Shown here: piece after piece, positions 16,512 through 24,443 of the stretch
Layout of the letters: the number at the start of each line of letters is the position of its first letter
Numbering within the stretch: position 1 is the stretch's first letter
From: Methylobacterium variabile
Lineage (GTDB): Bacteria; Pseudomonadota; Alphaproteobacteria; Rhizobiales; Beijerinckiaceae
Assembly: GCF_001043975.1 (NCBI RefSeq)
Contig: NZ_LABY01000047.1
Coordinates: 1-64,000 of the forward strand
DNA length: 64,000 bases
Direction: 5' to 3'
Program-made: the position numbers and the translations under genes
The notes under the pieces: model-generated
What the model was told of the DNA's origin: nothing
Databases searched by the model: none
What the model saw: the letters and a program-made list of their open reading frames with translations, nothing else

Positions 16512-17357
16512 TCAGGCGTAGAGGTCGGTGCGGCGGTCGCCGAGGACGGAGTTGAACTCGTTGAGGTCCTTCGTGCGCGCCTCGGCGAGGTCGATCACCG
16601 CCGAGACGGTCTCAGGGGCCTCGCGGCTCGCCGGGCCGGCGAGCGTCCAGCCCTTGGGGCCGATGATCAGGCTCTGGCCCTCGAAGGGCTGGCCGCGCTC
16701 GACGCCGACCCGGTCGGCGCAGGCGATGAAGATCCCGTTGGAATGGGCGGCCGCCCGGTGCAGCGTGTTGGCCATCGCGGCCTCGCCCGCGGGCTGGTTC
16801 GGCATCGGCACCCAGTTGGTGGGGATGCAGACGATCTCGGCGCCGCCGAGCGCGAGCTTCCGGAAGGTCTCGGGGAACCAGCCGTCGTAGCAGATCGCGA
16901 TGCCGACCTTGCCGAGCGCCGTCTCGAAGACCGGAAAGCCGAGGTCTCCCTTCCGGAAGAACAGGTTCTCCCGGTGCCAGAGATGCGCCTTGCGGTAGGT
17001 TCCGATGTAGCCGTCCGGACCGGTGATCAGGGCCGAATTGTAGAGGGCGTCCCCGGCCCGCTCGGCGATCCCCGCCACGATGTGGATCCCGAGCTCGGCC
17101 GCCAGCGCCCCCCAGGCGCGGGTCGTGGGGCCGTCCGGCACGGCTTCCGCGAGGGCGGACGCCTCCTCCGGCGTCTCGAACACGTAGCCGGTGCTGGCGA
17201 GCTCCGGCAGCACCACGAGCCGGCTGCCCTCCCGCGCCGCGGCGCGGACGAGCTCGGAGGCGCGGGCGAGATTCTTCGCGACCGCACCGAATTCCGGATC
17301 GAACTGGATGCAGGAGACCTTGAGAGCTGGACGAGCGGGATCGTTCGCTTGGATCAT
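16512..17357 (-). CDS. Nitrilase-superfamily carbon-nitrogen hydrolase
   Basis: A 281-residue enzyme with the complete Glu-Lys-Cys triad: Glu52 (LPELASTGY), Lys123 (TYRKAHLWHRE) and Cys157 (AICYDGWFPE). Length and motifs suit the aliphatic amidase/N-carbamoylase/nitrilase superfamily, which hydrolyses nitriles, amides or carbamoyl-amines through a thioester. The start at 17357 follows directly after a leader carrying an intrinsic terminator. It is preceded by amiC-amiR and followed by a binding protein and transporter, which resembles the AmiE position in the Pseudomonas amidase operon, although this is not a close AmiE relative by eye. Whether the substrate is an amide or a nitrile cannot be decided. 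Confidence 0.9.
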   Translation of the reverse strand: MIQANDPARPALKVSCIQFDPEFGAVAKNLARASELVRAAAREGSRLVVLPELASTGYVFETPEEASALAEAVPDGPTTRAWGALAAELGIHIVAGIAERAGDALYNSALITGPDGYIGTYRKAHLWHRENLFFRKGDLGFPVFETALGKVGIAICYDGWFPETFRKLALGGAEIVCIPTNWVPMPNQPAGEAAMANTLHRAAAHSNGIFIACADRVGVERGQPFEGQSLIIGPKGWTLAGPASREAPETVSAVIDLAEARTKDLNEFNSVLGDRRTDLYA

Positions 17358-17373
17358 GGTCGCTCCAAAACGC

Positions 17374-17415
17374 AAAAAGCCCCTGGACGCGGAAAGACTT
17401 CCGCAGACCAGAGGC
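17374..17415 (-). terminator. Leader terminator before the nitrilase gene, candidate ANTAR target
   Basis: Read on the minus strand, an 8-bp stem (17408-17415 with 17379-17386, one G-T pair) encloses a smaller hairpin and is followed by TTTTT (17378-17374). It ends 17 bases before the nitrilase start. A terminator inside an operon just after amiR is what AmiR-type antitermination requires. Confidence 0.75.
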
Positions 17416-17450
17416 TTCAAAGCCGGGATGTGATGCAGCACGGGGCTGCT

Positions 17451-17464
17451 GGGCAACCTTGCCC
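17451..17464 (-). promoter_or_regulatory. Candidate ANTAR-binding hexaloop hairpin
   Basis: On the minus strand GGGC-AAGGTT-GCCC forms a 4-bp stem with a six-base loop having A at position 1 and G at position 4, the two conserved bases of ANTAR hairpin loops. It lies 36 bases before the leader terminator. The second hairpin expected in ANTAR targets was not clearly identified. Confidence 0.4.
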
Positions 17465-17529
17465 GTCGCCCTACGATACGCAGGCAGGAGACGGCCGCAA
17501 GGCCATAAAGCGTGCAGGCCGTGCCCGGA

Positions 17530-18156
17530 TCAGGTCTTTTCCGCCAGCGCGATGCGCAGGCCGAGGCCGCTCATCGCCTCGTGCGCCGCCACCACGCTCT
17601 CGGCGACGCTGGCCATCGGCACCCGCGCGGCGGTGGCGCGATCGCGCAGCAGCCGGTAGGCGGCGTCCTCGTCGATGCGGTTGAGGTCGACGAGCAGGCG
17701 CACCGCCTTCTCGACGCTGCGGCGCCCCTTCATGGTCTCCTCGAGCCGGTTGATCTTGCTCGTCAGCCGGCCCTCGTAGCCGCGCCGGTAGCGGGCGAGG
17801 GCGAACTGGGTCAGCACCCCGCGCGGCCGCAGCGGCTTCGTCAGGACGCCGTGGGCGTTGACGTCGACGATGGCCTTCAGCGAGGTCGGGCTCTCGTAGG
17901 CCACGATGGCGACGACCGCCGGCTCGGTCTCATCGATGGCCGGCAGCAGGTGGCGGAACTCGGCGTCGTCGAGCTGGATGAACAGCGTGTCGATGTCCGG
18001 CGGCAGCGCCGCCGGGGGCGGCCAGGCCAGCGTGACCTCGCAGCCGAGGCGGCGGAGCTGGTCGACCAGCAGCGTGCCCTCCTCGTCGCGGCGATGGACG
18101 ACCAGCGCCCGGGCGCGCCGCAGGTCGTCCAGGATCTTGCGGGCCGGCGCGCTCAT
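17530..18156 (-). CDS. amiR: AmiR-like ANTAR-domain antiterminator
   Basis: A 208-residue regulator. Residues about 15-130 form a receiver-like domain without the usual phosphoacceptor Asp, as in AmiR. A helical linker (SKINRLEETMKGRRSVEKAV) leads into the ANTAR RNA-binding domain (about 150-205) with LNRIDEDAAYRLLRDRA. In Pseudomonas, AmiR is held inactive by AmiC and, once freed by an amide, binds leader RNA and prevents termination. The gene overlaps amiC by ATGA (18153-18156) and is followed by a leader with a terminator before the nitrilase gene, which supports the same mechanism here. Confidence 0.9.
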   Translation of the reverse strand: MSAPARKILDDLRRARALVVHRRDEEGTLLVDQLRRLGCEVTLAWPPPAALPPDIDTLFIQLDDAEFRHLLPAIDETEPAVVAIVAYESPTSLKAIVDVNAHGVLTKPLRPRGVLTQFALARYRRGYEGRLTSKINRLEETMKGRRSVEKAVRLLVDLNRIDEDAAYRLLRDRATAARVPMASVAESVVAAHEAMSGLGLRIALAEKT

Positions 18157-19307
18157 GCGGCGAAGCCTTCCTCGAGGGCGTTCAGCTCGAAGCGCGACCA
18201 GGCGAGGTAGGGGTCGGGCCGCACCGGCCGGCGGGCGCGCCAGACCAGGTCGAACTGCCCGTCGGCGCGCGCGACCCCGATGCCGGGCGTGAGCCAGATG
18301 TGGCGGGTGTCGCCGTCGAACGCGAGCTCGCCCTCCGGCGCGACGTAGCGCTGCCGCAGGGCCGCCGCGCTCAGGCGCTCGGCGTCGAGCGTGCCGGCCT
18401 CGGCCAGCGCGCGGGCGAAGAGGTGGACCTGCGCGTAGGCCGTCTCCGACCACATGCTGGTCGGCCGCTCCGGCCCGAACCGCGCCCGGAAGGCGGCGAC
18501 GAAGCGGCGGTTCTCGTCGTCCTCGAGGCTGCCGAAGTAGGGCGCCGCCAGCACGTGGCCGGTGCAGTGCTCGGGCCCGATCGCCCGGATCTGGCCCTCC
18601 GCCAGGGTGAGGCTCGCGATCGGGCAGCGGGTGCGGTCGATCCCGGCCGCCGCATAGGCGCGGTAGAGTCGCTCCGCGCCCCGCCCGACCACGGTGGAAA
18701 AGACGGCGTCCGGCGCGGCGCGGCGGATCTCGGCGACCATGCGCCCGTGGGCGTCCTCGTCCGCGTCGAGGGGGGCGTAGACCTCGCCCAGGATCGTGCC
18801 GCCCTTGCTCTCGATCAGGTCGCGCATGACCCGGTTCGACTCGCGCGGGTAGATGTAGTCCGAACCGACCATGAAGATCCGCGGGCCGTATTCCTGCAGC
18901 AGGAAGTCCGCCAGCGCGAAGACGTTCTGGTTCAGCGTGGCGCCGGTATAGACGACGTTCTCGGAATACTCGAACCCCTCGTAGATCGAGGGATACCAGA
19001 GCAGGCCGTTGTGGCGCTCCATGGTGGAGAGCACGGCCTTGCGGCTGGCCGAGAGCGAGCAGCCGAACACCACCTCGACCCCGTCCTCGGCGAGCATCCG
19101 CCGGGCGAGCCCGCGATAGGCGTCCATGTCGCCGGCCGGGTCGTAGCAGACGGGCTCGATCGCGCGCCCGAGCACGCCGCCGGCGGTGTTGATCTCCTCG
19201 ATCGCCAGCGCGGTGCCGAGGAAGTGCTCGGTCTCGGTGATGCCGCTCACCCCGCTGCGGGAGAACAGCACACCGACGCGCCACGTCGCATTGCTCGCGC
19301 CCACCAT
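18153..19307 (-). CDS. amiC: AmiC-like cytoplasmic amide sensor, negative regulator of AmiR
   Basis: A 384-residue periplasmic-binding-protein-fold protein with no signal peptide (MVGASNATWRVGVLFSRSG), so it stays in the cytoplasm, as AmiC does. It shows ALAIEEINTAGGVLGR, WYPSIYEGFEYSENV and FMVGSDYIYPRESNR, which match AmiC/UrtA-type ligand lobes. Ligand binding should release AmiR. It is the first gene of the minus-strand operon, overlaps amiR by 4 bases, and is divergent from the peptide-type binding protein and amidase operon at 19752. Confidence 0.92.
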   Translation of the reverse strand: MVGASNATWRVGVLFSRSGVSGITETEHFLGTALAIEEINTAGGVLGRAIEPVCYDPAGDMDAYRGLARRMLAEDGVEVVFGCSLSASRKAVLSTMERHNGLLWYPSIYEGFEYSENVVYTGATLNQNVFALADFLLQEYGPRIFMVGSDYIYPRESNRVMRDLIESKGGTILGEVYAPLDADEDAHGRMVAEIRRAAPDAVFSTVVGRGAERLYRAYAAAGIDRTRCPIASLTLAEGQIRAIGPEHCTGHVLAAPYFGSLEDDENRRFVAAFRARFGPERPTSMWSETAYAQVHLFARALAEAGTLDAERLSAAALRQRYVAPEGELAFDGDTRHIWLTPGIGVARADGQFDLVWRARRPVRPDPYLAWSRFELNALEEGFAA

Positions 19308-19751
19308 CCGTCACTCGTCGTTTCGTGCAGCGCCGATCTCCTAGCCGACGGACGGTGCGGCTGGGAAGCGAGCGCCGGCCGGGTGCGGCGAGGGACCTCG
19401 ACGCGCGGCACCGGACGGCCCGGCAGAAGCCGGCGCCTGTTCGCGCGCACCCGCCTCGGCGGGGCGCGCGGCTGAAGCCGCTGGACGACCCGTCTCCTGC
19501 GGGTCTGCTCGGAGACCGGCGCGACCAGGGAGGCCCGGATCCGTCCGTCACGCCTCGCTTCTCTCACACATCACAGCGAGGCGGCGGGCAGGAGGAGGCA
19601 GGAGCAAGAGACAACAATCCTCCGCCGCGCCGCCCTCCTGGCACGTGGGTTGCTGACCGGATCGCTCAAGTGACGACGAGCCGGCGGGGCGAACCCGGCC
19701 GGACGGGGGGAGCGCGAACGGGGCCGTCTCAGCAACGGGCGAGGACACGGC
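19308..19751. other. Divergent regulatory gap between amiC and the amidase operon
   Basis: A 444-base stretch between two divergent operons. It is GC-rich, with several self-complementary segments, including a GACGG/CCGTC stem shortly before 19752 and purine-rich GGAGGAGG-type runs near 19590. No small gene was recognised. It should hold both promoters and perhaps another leader, but no clear -10/-35 or ANTAR motif was found. Confidence 0.4.
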
Positions 19752-21365
19752 ATGAAGAAGCGCGAATTTCTCAAGCTCGGCGCCGCCGCCGGCCTCTCGC
19801 TCGGCCTCGGCCCGGTCGGAGAGGCGCGCGCCCAATCGCGGCCCGGGGTGCTGCGGGTCGCGATGACGGCGGCCGACATCCCGCTCACCACCGGGCAGCC
19901 GAGCCAGGGCGCAGAGGGCGTCCGTTTCATGGGCATCACGCTCTACGACGGCCTCACCCGGTGGGACCTCTCCCACGGCGACCGGGCGGCGCGCATCGTG
20001 CCGGGCCTCGCCGAGAGCTGGACGGTCGACCCGCAGGACAAGCGGGTCTGGACGTTCAGGCTCCGTCGCGGCGTGCGCTTCCACGACGGCTCGACCTTCA
20101 CCGCCGACGCGGTGGTGTGGAACCTCGACAAGCTCCTCAACAAGGCCGCGCCCCAGTTCGACCTGCCGCAGGCGACGCAGGGAAGCCTCTACACGGGCGG
20201 CATCGCGAGCTGGCGCAAGATCGACGAGAGCACCGTCGAGATCACCACGAAGGTCGTCGACGCGGTCCTGCCCTACTCGCTGGCGAGCGTGTTCATGTCG
20301 AGCCCGGCGCGCTGGGAAGAGATGGGCCGCGACTGGAACAAGGTGGCGCAGAAGCCCTCCGGCACCGGGCCGTGGCGGCTCGAGAGCGTCCGGGCGCGCG
20401 AGCGCGCCGAGCTCGTGCGCAACCCGGACCACTGGGACACGGCGCGGATCCCGAAATCCGAGCGCCTGGTGCTGATCCCGATGCCCGACGTCAACTCGCG
20501 CGTCGCCGCCCTGCTGTCGGGCCAGGTCGACTTCGTCGAGGCGCCGCCGCCCGACGCGATCCCGCGCCTGCGCCAGGCGAAGATGCAGATCGTCACCAAC
20601 GTCTACCCGCATATCTGGCCCTACATGCTCAGCTTCGAGGAAGGCTCGCCCTTCCTCGACGTGCGGGTGCGCCGAGCGGCCAACATGGCGATCGACCGCG
20701 AGGGGCTGGTGAGCCTGCTCGGCGGGCTCGCGGCACCCGCCAAGGGCATGATCGATCCAGGCCATCCCTGGTTCGGCAAGCCGACCCTCGACCTCGGCTA
20801 CAACCCCGACCGCGCCCGGGCCCTGCTCGCCGAGGCGGGCTTCGGCAAGGACAGGCCGGTCAGGGCGCGGATCATCATCTCGCCGTCCGGCTCGGGGCAG
20901 ATGCAGCCGCTGCCGATGAACGAGTTCATCAAGGAGAACCTGCAGGACGTCGGCATCACGGTCGAGTTCGAGGTGATGGACTGGGAGACCCTGCGCACCC
21001 GCCGCCGCCTCGGGGCCGCCGCGCCGGAGAACAAGGGCCGGCACGGCATCAACAACTCCTTCGCCTACTGGGACCCGGATATCGGCCTGATCGGCCCGGC
21101 AAGCCGGTTCATGAAGGATTCGGGGTTCAACTGGGGCGGCTACTACACTCCCAGGGCCGAGGCGCTCGCCAAGGCGGCCAAGCAGGAATTCGATCCGGAG
21201 GCGCAGAACGCGCTCCTGGGCAAGCTCCACGAAGTGGTGGTGGAGGACGCGATGTGGATCTTCGTCGTCCACGACCTCAACCCGCGGGCGCTCGCCCCCA
21301 ACGTCACGGGCTTCGTCCAGGCCCAGAGCTGGCTGCAGGACCTCACCCCCGTGGTGGTCGCGTGA
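19752..21365 (+). CDS. ABC transporter substrate-binding protein, peptide/nickel (SBP_bac_5) family
   Basis: A 537-residue large binding protein of the DppA/OppA type with an export signal (MKKREFLKLG, about 1-27, cleavage near ARA); the KREFLK start is a weak Tat-like variant. Family features are the RIVPGLAESW stretch, TFRLRRGVRFHDGSTFTADAV, and VRRAANMAIDRE in the second lobe. It is the first gene of an operon with three amidases (34 bases to the next). No matching permease or ATPase genes are nearby, so it is an orphan that borrows a distant transporter. The ligand may be a peptide-like or acyl-amide compound, judged only from context. Confidence 0.88.
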   Translation: MKKREFLKLGAAAGLSLGLGPVGEARAQSRPGVLRVAMTAADIPLTTGQPSQGAEGVRFMGITLYDGLTRWDLSHGDRAARIVPGLAESWTVDPQDKRVWTFRLRRGVRFHDGSTFTADAVVWNLDKLLNKAAPQFDLPQATQGSLYTGGIASWRKIDESTVEITTKVVDAVLPYSLASVFMSSPARWEEMGRDWNKVAQKPSGTGPWRLESVRARERAELVRNPDHWDTARIPKSERLVLIPMPDVNSRVAALLSGQVDFVEAPPPDAIPRLRQAKMQIVTNVYPHIWPYMLSFEEGSPFLDVRVRRAANMAIDREGLVSLLGGLAAPAKGMIDPGHPWFGKPTLDLGYNPDRARALLAEAGFGKDRPVRARIIISPSGSGQMQPLPMNEFIKENLQDVGITVEFEVMDWETLRTRRRLGAAAPENKGRHGINNSFAYWDPDIGLIGPASRFMKDSGFNWGGYYTPRAEALAKAAKQEFDPEAQNALLGKLHEVVVEDAMWIFVVHDLNPRALAPNVTGFVQAQSWLQDLTPVVVA

Positions 21366-21399
21366 GCGGCTCCCTCCCCTCCTCCCGGCAGGCCGCGTC

Positions 21400-22809
21400 A
21401 TGACCGAAGACCCCCTGTGGCGCCTCACCGTCGCCGAGGCCTCGCGGCGCGTGGCAGCGGGCGCGCTCTCGCCGGTCGACCTCGTCGAGGCGTTCCTCGA
21501 ACGGATCGCCGCGGTCGATGCCCGCATGCCGAGCTACGTGCACGTCGATGCCGAGGGCGCCCGCGCGGCGGCCCGGAGCGCGGCCGACGCCCTGGCCGCC
21601 GGCCGGCGGCGGGGGCCCCTGCACGGCCTGCCCTTCGCCGTGAAGGACAATTACGACGTCGCCGGCCTGCCGACGGTCGCCAACTCGCGGCTGCGCCTCG
21701 GCCACGTCGCGACCCGCGACGCCACCCTGGTGGCGCGGCTGAAGGCGGCCGGCGCGATCTGCCTCGGCAAGCTCTCGACCTGGGAGTACGGCACCGGCAA
21801 CGGCGGCGAGTACGGCGACACCGTCTTTCCCACCACCCGCAACCCCTGGGACCTCGCGCGCTTCGCCGGCGGCTCCTCGACGGGGGCGGGCGCCGCCGTC
21901 GCGGCCGGAACCGCGATGTTCGCCCTCGGCTCGGACACGACCGGCTCGGTGCGCCTGCCGGCGGCCGCCTGCGGGGTCGTCGGCGTCAAGGCGACGCCGG
22001 GGCGGGTCAGCCGCCACGGCCTCCTGCCGAACTGCTACTCCCTCGACATCCCCGGCCCGTTCACCTGGACGGTGGAGGATTCCGCGATCGTGCTCGGCGT
22101 GCTCGCCGGCTACGATCCCGCCGACCCGGTGACCGAGGACGTGCCGGTGCCGGACTATCCCCGGCGCCTCGCCGGGGGCGTGGGCGGCCTGCGCATCGCC
22201 GCCGTGACCGATCCGGGCCCCGGCTTCCCGGCCCCGGACGAGGCGATGGCGGCAGCCCTGCACGCCGGCCTCGACACCCTGCGCGGCCTTGGCGCGCAGG
22301 TGGTCGAGACGCGGCTGCCGGTGCCGGCGGAGGCGTGCTTCGCGCTCTCGCGCTTCATCGGCCCGCCAGAATCGGCCTCGATCCACGAAGCCGAGTACCG
22401 CACGGATTCCGCCCTGATGGGCACGGCCCTGCGCGACAAGATGCATGGCGGCACCCTGCAGCGGGCCGTCGACTACATCGCCGCCCAGCGCCAGCGCCGG
22501 GTCGTCGCGGAGGGCATCGACGGGCTCCTGTCCGGCTTCGATGCCCTCGTGACCTTCGGCACGTTCCGGGTCGCGCCGCGGCTCGACCGGCAGGACGAGA
22601 TGGTCGCCTTCACGGTCGAGACCGCGATGACGCCGTTCAACCTGTCGGGCCATCCGAGCCTCGTCCAGTGCACCGGCTTCACGCCGGCGGGGCTGCCGCT
22701 CTCCTGGCAGGTGGTCGGGCACCGCTTCGACGAGGCGACGATCCTGCGGGTCGCCGCCGCCTACGAGGCGGCGACGCCATGGCGCGAGAACAGGGCACCG
22801 GTCCGATGA
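21400..22809 (+). CDS. Amidase-signature family amidase (first of triad)
   Basis: A 469-residue amidase-signature enzyme with an intact Ser-cisSer-Lys triad: Lys82 (FAVKDNYD), the GGSSTGAG loop with Ser159/160, and nucleophile Ser183 in DTTGSVR. Such enzymes hydrolyse carboxamides to acid and ammonia and are usually cytoplasmic; no signal peptide is seen. It shares local patterns with the next gene (TWEYGTG, NPWDLARF, the end YEAxTPWR), so the two look like a tandem duplication that has diverged. It overlaps the next gene by ATGA. Substrate unknown. Confidence 0.92.
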   Translation: MTEDPLWRLTVAEASRRVAAGALSPVDLVEAFLERIAAVDARMPSYVHVDAEGARAAARSAADALAAGRRRGPLHGLPFAVKDNYDVAGLPTVANSRLRLGHVATRDATLVARLKAAGAICLGKLSTWEYGTGNGGEYGDTVFPTTRNPWDLARFAGGSSTGAGAAVAAGTAMFALGSDTTGSVRLPAAACGVVGVKATPGRVSRHGLLPNCYSLDIPGPFTWTVEDSAIVLGVLAGYDPADPVTEDVPVPDYPRRLAGGVGGLRIAAVTDPGPGFPAPDEAMAAALHAGLDTLRGLGAQVVETRLPVPAEACFALSRFIGPPESASIHEAEYRTDSALMGTALRDKMHGGTLQRAVDYIAAQRQRRVVAEGIDGLLSGFDALVTFGTFRVAPRLDRQDEMVAFTVETAMTPFNLSGHPSLVQCTGFTPAGLPLSWQVVGHRFDEATILRVAAAYEAATPWRENRAPVR

Positions 22810-24443
22810 GCGAGCTTCACACCCTCTCCGTCGCGGAGGCCGGCCGGCTGATCGGGGCGCGCCGCCTGTCGCCGGTCGCCCTCGTCGAGGCCGTGCTCGA
22901 CCGGATCGCGGCCGTCGACGACCGCCTGAACAGCTACATCCTGGTGCTCGCCGGGCGCGCCAGGGCGGCGGCGCGGGCCGCCGAGGCCGAGATCGCGGCC
23001 GGCGGCTGGCGCGGGCCCCTGCACGGCATCCCGTTCGGCATCAAGGACAATTACCACGTCGCCGACCTGCCCACGACCGGCGGCTCGCGCCTGATGCAGG
23101 ACAGCCTCCCTCAGGCGGAGACCGCCACGATCGTGGCCAGGCTCGAGCGGGCCGGCGCGATCCTGATGGGCAAGCTCAACACCTGGGAGTACGGCACCGG
23201 CGACGGCCAGGTCTACCACGACCTGCCCTGGCCGGTGGCCCGCAACCCCTGGGACCTCGCCCGCTTCACCGGCGGCTCCTCGACCGGGGCGGGCGCGGCG
23301 GTGGCCGCGGGCACCGCCCTCTTCGCGCTCGGCTCCGACACCGGTGGGTCGATCCGCCTGCCGGCCGCCGCCTGCGGCCTGCAGGGGCTCAAGCCGACCT
23401 TCGGGCGCAACAGCCGCGCCGCCTGCCTGCCGAACTGCTGGTCGCTCGATCACACCGGCGCCCTGACCTGGACCGTGGAGGACCAGGCGATCGTGCTCGG
23501 CGCCATCGCCGGGTTCGATCCCCGCGACCCATCGAGCGCGACCGCGCCCGTTCCCGATTACCGGAAGGGCCTGCATGAGGGCGTGCGCGGCCTGGTGATC
23601 GGGATCGTGCGGGATCTGGGACCGGCGGGCGACGCCGTCGACCCGGCGAACCGCGACGCCCTCGAGGACGCCGCCGCGCGTCTCGCGGAGGCCGGCGCGA
23701 TCGTCCGGGAGGTGGCGCTGCCGGCGCCGCTTTCGGCCTACCAGGCGGTGGCCTGGACCATCAACTGGGCCGAGTCCTTCTCGATCCACGAGCAGGACTT
23801 CCTCGCCCGGCGCGGCCTCATGGGCCGGGCCCTGCGGTCCAAGATGGCGACCGGCTTCTGCGTCCGGGCCGTCGACTACATCGCGGCCCTGCGCGAGCGG
23901 CGGCGGCTCGCGCTCGCGACCGACGCGCTGATGCGCTCGGTCGATGCCCTGCTCATGCCCGGCGCCTTCCACGTCGCGCCCAGCCTGCGCGAGCCCGGAA
24001 CCGTGCCGGCCTTCACCCGCGACACCGCCTGCCCGGTGTTCAACGTCACCGGCCATCCGGCTCTCTCGCTCTGCACCGGCTTCGACGCGGGCGGCCTGCC
24101 GCTCAACGCCCAGGTCGCCGGCCGCTACTTCGACGAGGCGACCGTGCTGCGAGTGGCACAGGCCTACGAGGCGACGACACCCTGGCGGGCCCGCAAGGCC
24201 GAGCCCGCCTCGCACCTCCCGGAGCCGATCATGCCCGACCCGACCCTGCCGCCCGTGCCGCCTGAGCTGCGCGCCGAGGCGGAGCGCTACGCCGCGCGCT
24301 ACGGCCTCGCCGGCCTGTCCCCTGCGGAGGTGGCGGAACTCGCCCTCCTCTTCGACAAGGCCGCGTCGGCCGGGCTCGCGATCCCGCGCCAGCCCGGCAA
24401 GGAGGACGAGCCCGCCCACGTCTTCCGGGTGCCCCTGCGATGA
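22806..24443 (+). CDS. Amidase-signature amidase with fused AtzG/GatC-like C-terminal tail
   Basis: A 545-residue protein. Residues 1-465 are an amidase-signature domain with Lys80, Ser158/159 (GGSSTGAG) and Ser182 (DTGGSIR). After the point where its neighbour stops (TPWR), it runs on for about 80 residues into a short domain, PPELRAEAERYAARYGL to the end EDEPAHVFRVP, which resembles the small AtzG/DUF4089 subunits that partner AtzE-type amidases. An internal ATG at 24231 with GGAG 6 bases before it could start that part separately. It overlaps both neighbours by ATGA. The fusion may be recent loss of a stop codon; a sequencing frameshift is unlikely because both parts keep frame. Confidence 0.88.
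   Translation: MSELHTLSVAEAGRLIGARRLSPVALVEAVLDRIAAVDDRLNSYILVLAGRARAAARAAEAEIAAGGWRGPLHGIPFGIKDNYHVADLPTTGGSRLMQDSLPQAETATIVARLERAGAILMGKLNTWEYGTGDGQVYHDLPWPVARNPWDLARFTGGSSTGAGAAVAAGTALFALGSDTGGSIRLPAAACGLQGLKPTFGRNSRAACLPNCWSLDHTGALTWTVEDQAIVLGAIAGFDPRDPSSATAPVPDYRKGLHEGVRGLVIGIVRDLGPAGDAVDPANRDALEDAAARLAEAGAIVREVALPAPLSAYQAVAWTINWAESFSIHEQDFLARRGLMGRALRSKMATGFCVRAVDYIAALRERRRLALATDALMRSVDALLMPGAFHVAPSLREPGTVPAFTRDTACPVFNVTGHPALSLCTGFDAGGLPLNAQVAGRYFDEATVLRVAQAYEATTPWRARKAEPASHLPEPIMPDPTLPPVPPELRAEAERYAARYGLAGLSPAEVAELALLFDKAASAGLAIPRQPGKEDEPAHVFRVPLR
24231..24443 (+). CDS. Possible internally started AtzG/GatC-like small subunit
   Basis: In frame inside the amidase gene above, ATG 24231 has GGAG at 24221-24224, 6 bases before it, and would give a 70-residue protein of the size of AtzG. 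It ends with EPAHVFR, similar to the end of AtzG-type proteins. The next gene is another amidase overlapping by ATGA, the gene order seen for atzG-atzE. Whether the internal start is used cannot be told from sequence. Confidence 0.35.
   Translation: MPDPTLPPVPPELRAEAERYAARYGLAGLSPAEVAELALLFDKAASAGLAIPRQPGKEDEPAHVFRVPLR

Noticed and set aside
19308-19751. A second ANTAR leader upstream of the amidase triad operon
   Set aside because: Self-complementary segments exist, but no stem with a following T run and no clear A1/G4 hexaloop pair was found.
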